DNA from: an uncultured Cytophagaceae bacterium
GTDB taxonomy: Bacteria > Bacteroidota > Bacteroidia > Cytophagales > Spirosomataceae
Length of the DNA: 37,507 nucleotides
Assembly (NCBI GenBank): GCA_938008575.1
Contig: CALLKB010000098.1
Span: forward strand, 1 to 37,507
Direction: 5' to 3'
The position numbers and the translations under genes were made by a program. The notes beneath the pieces are model-generated. The model searched no databases. It saw only the letters and a program-made list of their open reading frames with translations, and was not told the DNA's origin. Below, piece by piece: positions 32,880 through 37,507 of this stretch; positions within the stretch are counted from its first letter, which is position 1, and each line of letters opens with the position of its first letter.

Positions 32880-34325
32880 TTATTTACCGATGCTCGGGTT
32901 CGTTTGAACCTCTACTAATGGAATACCGTAGATATAACGAGGATCTGTAGGCTGAATTGTTGCTCCAGCACCAAACGATACCATCGGCTCACCGCGGCGT
33001 GTCACATCATTCGCACGGAAACCTTCCGCTAAGAATTCGATACGACGTTCCGTTAAGATAGCTTTGATTACGTCAGCTTTTGTATCCAATGCAGGAAATA
33101 CATAAGCAGCATCCGAACGACCGTGTACTGCTTTCAATAAAGCAACTGCACGCGTCAAACTTCCAGCTTCTGCTTCAGCTTCTGCTAAGTTTAACAATAC
33201 TTCAGCATAACGAATGTTAGGTACGTAATCTACAAAAGGAGATACCCCACTAAACTTCGTTGAAGAAGGGAATTTCGCCACAGAAGTCGTAGCAACTGTC
33301 AACTTTGTCTTACGATCATCTGTTGCGGCAAACTGAGGATTATTGTAAATACCGATAGAACCTGTATTTAAATAATATTCCACGTTGCCAGCATTGAAGT
33401 AGTATCCCAATTGATTTTGCGTTCCCGGAGCATTTGTTGCATCCATTGGGAAAGAGAAAATCGATTCCGTTGTTGTATACGGCGCTTTGAAAACAGCAGA
33501 AACATCTGATTGCAATGCATGAGCCACACGTGCTGATGATTTGAATGGAGCCGTAGCAGAAACGATTTTGTTCGCATCAGCAATCACACCTGCATAATCA
33601 CCCATCGCTAATTTAACACGCGTTTTCAATGCGATTGCCGAATTTTTGTGTGCACGTGTTGTATTCAACAAAGCTGTACCGTATGAATCTGGCAACTCCG
33701 TTTCCGCATCATTCAAATCTTGTAAGATCTGCGCATAAACTTGAGCAACCGTACTACGAGGCATGTCATTATCTGCTGAAGATACAGAGCCCTTCAAACG
33801 CAATGGCAAACCAGCAGAAGCACCTTTATCCAAGATGTAAGGTTTTGCAAAGTATTGAACTAAAGAGAAATAGGTCAATGCACGCAAGAATTTTGCTTCT
33901 CCACGGTAGTTCGCAGCTAATGTAGACGAAACTGCATTGGGATTAGCTGCTAAACCTTCTAAGAATAAATTAGCTCGGTTTATTGTCAAATATCCTTGAA
34001 TCCAGAAACCTGCCAAATACGAATCTGACGGATCTTGGTTTCCTTGATAAGTTGAATAACCCGTTACCGAGTTCGTTGTACGATTAACCCAATCTTCTCC
34101 ACGAATATCGTTGTAGATTAAATAACGACCACCAAACAAACTACCATTTTTGGCAGAACCATATAAACCATTTACTTGGGAAAGGACACGAGCAGGCGTA
34201 TTAAATACCGTTGCATCAGACAAATCCAATTCCGGAACCGCACTAAGGAATTCCTTATTGCAAGAGGAAACAGTCATCGCAAGTGCGATCGACAAGATTC
34301 CCATTTTATTTGTGAATAATTTCAT
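32880..34325 (-). CDS. SusD/RagB family nutrient-binding lipoprotein (pair 1)
   Basis: 481 residues; signal peptide with lipobox VSSC. SusD features: NGLYGSAKNG, GEAKFLRALTYFSLVQYFAKPY, NIRYAEVLLNLAEAEAEAG and the C-terminal ERRIEFLAEGFRANDVTRRG. The ending DPRYIYGIPLVEVQTNPSIGK is typical. It lies 18 bp after its SusC partner and is only distantly similar to the SusD of pair 2, so the two pairs probably take up different ligands. Confidence 0.92.
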   Translation of the reverse strand: MKLFTNKMGILSIALAMTVSSCNKEFLSAVPELDLSDATVFNTPARVLSQVNGLYGSAKNGSLFGGRYLIYNDIRGEDWVNRTTNSVTGYSTYQGNQDPSDSYLAGFWIQGYLTINRANLFLEGLAANPNAVSSTLAANYRGEAKFLRALTYFSLVQYFAKPYILDKGASAGLPLRLKGSVSSADNDMPRSTVAQVYAQILQDLNDAETELPDSYGTALLNTTRAHKNSAIALKTRVKLAMGDYAGVIADANKIVSATAPFKSSARVAHALQSDVSAVFKAPYTTTESIFSFPMDATNAPGTQNQLGYYFNAGNVEYYLNTGSIGIYNNPQFAATDDRKTKLTVATTSVAKFPSSTKFSGVSPFVDYVPNIRYAEVLLNLAEAEAEAGSLTRAVALLKAVHGRSDAAYVFPALDTKADVIKAILTERRIEFLAEGFRANDVTRRGEPMVSFGAGATIQPTDPRYIYGIPLVEVQTNPSIGK

Positions 34326-34343
34326 TTTCTTTACCTGTTAAAA

Positions 34344-37300
34344 TTACAAACCAATGTTAATACCAAATGTGAATGAACGTCCTTGTGGAATTGAGTTACG
34401 CTCAATACCTGAAGCAAGGTTTGAATCACCATTTGACGAGATCTCAGGGTCAACACCCGTATATGCTGTCAACAACCATAAGTTATTCGCTTGTGCATAA
34501 ACACGGATGTTAGAGATTCCAATCGACGTTAAGTTCGTAGGAATTTTATAACCTAATGTTGCTGTTTGCAAACGCAAGAAATCACCCTTTTGAACATTGG
34601 CATCAATTAAGAAAGATGAACCATTTGATACGTTATCACCATAAACAGCTTTTGGAATTTCGGTTACTTGACCCGGAGTCTTCCAAGAGTTCAATACGTC
34701 AACCGAGTTATTCCAAACACGTTGGTCACGCAAACCTGCTTGGGAACCATTGTAGATGTAGTTACCTCCTGAGAATGTAAAATTCACTCCTAAATCAAAA
34801 CCTTTGTAACGGAATGTATTATTAAAACCTCCATAGAAAGTAGGTAATGTATTTCCCAAAATTTGTTGCTCAGAAGAAGGAGACGTTGTAGCCTTACCAT
34901 CCAATGTCGTCCAAGCTAACGCTCCACCTAAGTGTTGATATTGAACTTTTGTTCCATCACGCTTGATGTAGATACGTCGACCATTTTCTGGGTTAACTCC
35001 TGCTGTTTTTACACCGTAAATCTGTGCTGCTGAATAACCTACTTTCGTAATGGAAGTAACTTCTAAACCCGAGGTAGCTGTTAAGATTGGCGTGTTTGCG
35101 TCAACTAACGATGTAACCATGTTTTCGTTCGTAGCAAAGTTCAAGTTCGTTGTCCAAACAAATCCATTATTGTTAATAGGAGTTGCAGTAACAGCTAATT
35201 CGTATCCTTTGTTATACATGGAACCTACGTTAGCTAGAATTGAGTTACCAGGAATACCTTTAGATGGTGCTTGTGGTACGTTCAAAATCAAGTTGTTGAT
35301 ATCCTTGTAGTAGTAGTTCGCTTCCACTTGAATACGATCATTTAAGAAACTAATGTCTAAACCTACGTTGGTTTGTGCCGAAGTCTCCCATTTCAAATCC
35401 TTGTTACCTGCTTGGTTAAATGATAAGGTTGGCGCCGCACCATAAAGTCCTGAAGCAAAAGTTGAATAAGAACCATAAGCATTAGGAACGTTACCATTAC
35501 CCACTTTACCATAACTAGCTTTCAAACGTAGGTTAGTAATTTTATTACCCAAGTTTAAGTTCTTGAAGAATTTTTCTTCGGATACAGTCCATCCCAAAGA
35601 TGCTCCACCAAAATCACCCCAACGGTTTTCTGAAGATAAAGCCGAGTTACCATCGCGACGGTAGTTGGCACTCAAGAAATACTTACCCGCATAATTATAC
35701 GAGAAGCTTCCCAAATACGCTTCATAAGCTACTTGGTAGATACCATTACCTGCAGCTAAGTTCGTACCAAAGTTACCTTGGAAGTCTGTGAAGAAGTAAT
35801 CAGCTAATGTTTGACGTTGCGCTCCCCAGTTCAATACACGTGTTTTTTGCACATCAGAACCTGCAATCACAGAGAAATTATGTTTTTCTGCCAAAGTCAA
35901 GTTATACTGTAAGGTATTAATCCAGTTCCAGTTATCCGAACGAGCGGTGTTGTTATAAGCATCACCACCTGCTGACCAACCGTCACCATTGTATGGGTTG
36001 AAGAAACGAATGTTCTCCGTGTTACGACGATCCCAAGAATAGCTTGTCTTCGCAGTTAAGCCTTCCATTAAACGGAATTCAGCCCCTAAGTTGGCAATTA
36101 AACGTGTGTTTTCAGATGTAATTTTATCCAAATCACGAACAACTGCTGGGTTAGGAAATTGAGCCGGCAATAAGTTATTCAAACGACCCAATGTATTGTT
36201 CTCTAAGTTATAAGAACCATCTGGCAAGTAAGCTGGCAAGTTGGGAACTTGTGCCACAGCGATACGACCTAAACCAGATGTATTAAATGCACCACCCGAG
36301 TTTGAGCCCGACATAGGTGCTTTGTTAAACGTGTTCGAATAGTTAAAATTAGCCGTTAATTTCAACCATTTCGTTGCTTGGTGATCCATATTGAAACGAC
36401 CAGAACGACGTTGGAAGCTATTGCTACGCAAGAAACCATCTTGATCAGAATAGCCTGCAGAGAAGTAGTAATTCGTCTTATCTGTTCCGCCGTTGATCGT
36501 CAAGTTGTGATTCTGTGAAACCGCAGTTTGGTATACTTCTTTGTACCAATCTGTATCGATTAACGAACCATCTGCATTGTAAGCAGGCAAGAAAGATTTA
36601 TTTTCTGCATTACGTTGTGAAGCGCTAATGGCATTTGGATTCATTGCCAAAGCATTCGCAATCGCACCGTTTTTGTGGTCCATGTATTGTTGTGCGTTCA
36701 GGACATCCGGTAAACGAACTGCCTCAGAGATACCCGCCCAAGAATCAATGGAAACTTTTGCTTTACCTGATTTACCACGTTTCGTCGTAATTAACAAAAC
36801 CCCTGCACCCGCACGAGAACCGTAAATAGCCGCAGAAGCAGCATCTTTCAATACGTCGATCGACTCAATATCGGAAGGGTTAATATCCGCCAATGGATTA
36901 TTCGTAGTCGAGTTGGCCGATACGTTATCCGTAGAAATAGGAATACCATCAATTACGACCAAAGGAAATGAGCTTAGCGAAAGTGAGCTCAAACCACGCA
37001 CACGAATCACTGGAGGGTTGTTCAACAAACCATTGGGTTGCGTGATGTTAACACCGGCAGCTTGACCCGTTAAACCTTGTGAGAAAGATTGAACAGGACG
37101 TTCTGCGATGGTAGCGGCTTTTACGGAAGAAGCTGCACCCGTAAATTCTTGGCGCTTCTTGGTACCGTAACCTACGACAACTACCTCTGATAATTGTTGG
37201 TTATCCGCTTGTAATTGCACGTCAATCACACTACGTGAACCCACAGCAACTGTTTGAGAATTAAAACCGACAAAAGAGAATACAAGGCTTACACCATCTG

Positions 37301-37493
37301 CAACCGCAATTTTATAGGTTCCGTCAGCCGCTGTGCTAGTTCCTTTTGCGGAACCTTTCGCGCTGACACTTACGCCTGGCATGCCACTTCCATCTTCCGA
37401 GGATGTGACTTTACCAGTAACTTGCCTTGTTTGGGCAAACAATGAGCTGACAACAGCCATCATCAACACCCAGGATAGTACTAGTTTTTTCAT
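34344..37493 (-). CDS. SusC/RagA family TonB-dependent transporter (pair 1)
   Basis: 1049 residues with signal peptide (ends SSLFAQ), N-terminal carboxypeptidase-regulatory-like domain (TGKVTSSEDGSGMPGVSVSAKG), TonB box-like EVVVVGYGTKKR, plug (IRVRGLSSLSLSSFPLVVIDG, ESIDVLKDAASAAIYGSRAGAG) and barrel ending SFTFGINIGL. Energy-coupled outer-membrane importer working with the downstream SusD. Only 14 bp of its upstream region are in the window, so its promoter and any sigma/anti-sigma regulator are not visible. Confidence 0.94.
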   Translation of the reverse strand: MKKLVLSWVLMMAVVSSLFAQTRQVTGKVTSSEDGSGMPGVSVSAKGSAKGTSTAADGTYKIAVADGVSLVFSFVGFNSQTVAVGSRSVIDVQLQADNQQLSEVVVVGYGTKKRQEFTGAASSVKAATIAERPVQSFSQGLTGQAAGVNITQPNGLLNNPPVIRVRGLSSLSLSSFPLVVIDGIPISTDNVSANSTTNNPLADINPSDIESIDVLKDAASAAIYGSRAGAGVLLITTKRGKSGKAKVSIDSWAGISEAVRLPDVLNAQQYMDHKNGAIANALAMNPNAISASQRNAENKSFLPAYNADGSLIDTDWYKEVYQTAVSQNHNLTINGGTDKTNYYFSAGYSDQDGFLRSNSFQRRSGRFNMDHQATKWLKLTANFNYSNTFNKAPMSGSNSGGAFNTSGLGRIAVAQVPNLPAYLPDGSYNLENNTLGRLNNLLPAQFPNPAVVRDLDKITSENTRLIANLGAEFRLMEGLTAKTSYSWDRRNTENIRFFNPYNGDGWSAGGDAYNNTARSDNWNWINTLQYNLTLAEKHNFSVIAGSDVQKTRVLNWGAQRQTLADYFFTDFQGNFGTNLAAGNGIYQVAYEAYLGSFSYNYAGKYFLSANYRRDGNSALSSENRWGDFGGASLGWTVSEEKFFKNLNLGNKITNLRLKASYGKVGNGNVPNAYGSYSTFASGLYGAAPTLSFNQAGNKDLKWETSAQTNVGLDISFLNDRIQVEANYYYKDINNLILNVPQAPSKGIPGNSILANVGSMYNKGYELAVTATPINNNGFVWTTNLNFATNENMVTSLVDANTPILTATSGLEVTSITKVGYSAAQIYGVKTAGVNPENGRRIYIKRDGTKVQYQHLGGALAWTTLDGKATTSPSSEQQILGNTLPTFYGGFNNTFRYKGFDLGVNFTFSGGNYIYNGSQAGLRDQRVWNNSVDVLNSWKTPGQVTEIPKAVYGDNVSNGSSFLIDANVQKGDFLRLQTATLGYKIPTNLTSIGISNIRVYAQANNLWLLTAYTGVDPEISSNGDSNLASGIERNSIPQGRSFTFGINIGL

Positions 37494-37507
37494 GTTGTTT
37501 AGTTTAA

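Overview
The window looks like chromosomal DNA of a member of the Bacteroidota, most likely a Cytophagales/Spirosomaceae-type freshwater or plant-associated heterotroph (this placement is inference). Supporting signs are two tandem SusC/SusD pairs, lipoproteins with short SSC/ISC lipoboxes, DUF3570/DUF4266 proteins, TAnnTTTG-type promoter boxes, almost no Shine-Dalgarno sequences and moderate-to-low GC. No rRNA, tRNA, CRISPR array, integrase or transposase was recognised. Genes are densely packed and no gap without a gene exceeds about 220 bases.

Layout. 1-2826 (-): a secreted PQQ-type sugar dehydrogenase fused to PKD, cytochrome c and carbohydrate-binding-like domains, cut by the window edge. 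2957-3376 (+): a small secreted DUF4440/SnoaL-like protein. 3373-4916 (-): an arsenic operon arsR-arsI-arsC (LMW-phosphatase type) without an efflux gene. 4975-8374 (-): a tight five-gene exported redox operon, Rieske lipoprotein, thioredoxin, ApbE, DUF4266 lipoprotein and DUF3570 outer-membrane barrel. 8594-12046 (-): M20 amidohydrolase, lipid kinase, CBS protein and an intradiol-dioxygenase-like lipoprotein. 12158-17132 (+): an SDR, then a sucrose cassette of MFS sugar symporter, PfkB fructokinase and amylosucrase. 17283-21265: a Tat-exported sugar isomerase/epimerase-like protein, a fused esterase-pectinesterase and a Gfo/Idh/MocA oxidoreductase. 21403-28026: three exported peptidases (S9, M13, S9). 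28075-37493 (-): two consecutive SusC-SusD pairs upstream of the last S9 peptidase.

How the parts fit. The sucrose cassette makes a self-contained pathway: import of intact sucrose, conversion by a cytoplasmic amylosucrase to alpha-glucan plus fructose, and phosphorylation of the fructose. The SusCD pairs next to three secreted peptidases suggest an oligopeptide uptake island rather than a glycan locus, since no glycoside hydrolase lies beside them. The five-gene Rieske/Trx/ApbE/DUF4266/DUF3570 operon is the best candidate for a poorly understood system: its ApbE has no visible export signal and no canonical flavinylation acceptor is found among its partners.

The intergenic DNA is rich in repeats: a two-copy palindromic element placed directly after stop codons, two arrays of 7-bp units (one forming a large inverted structure between convergent genes), a 25-bp inverted repeat whose arms are themselves palindromic, and several clear hairpin terminators.
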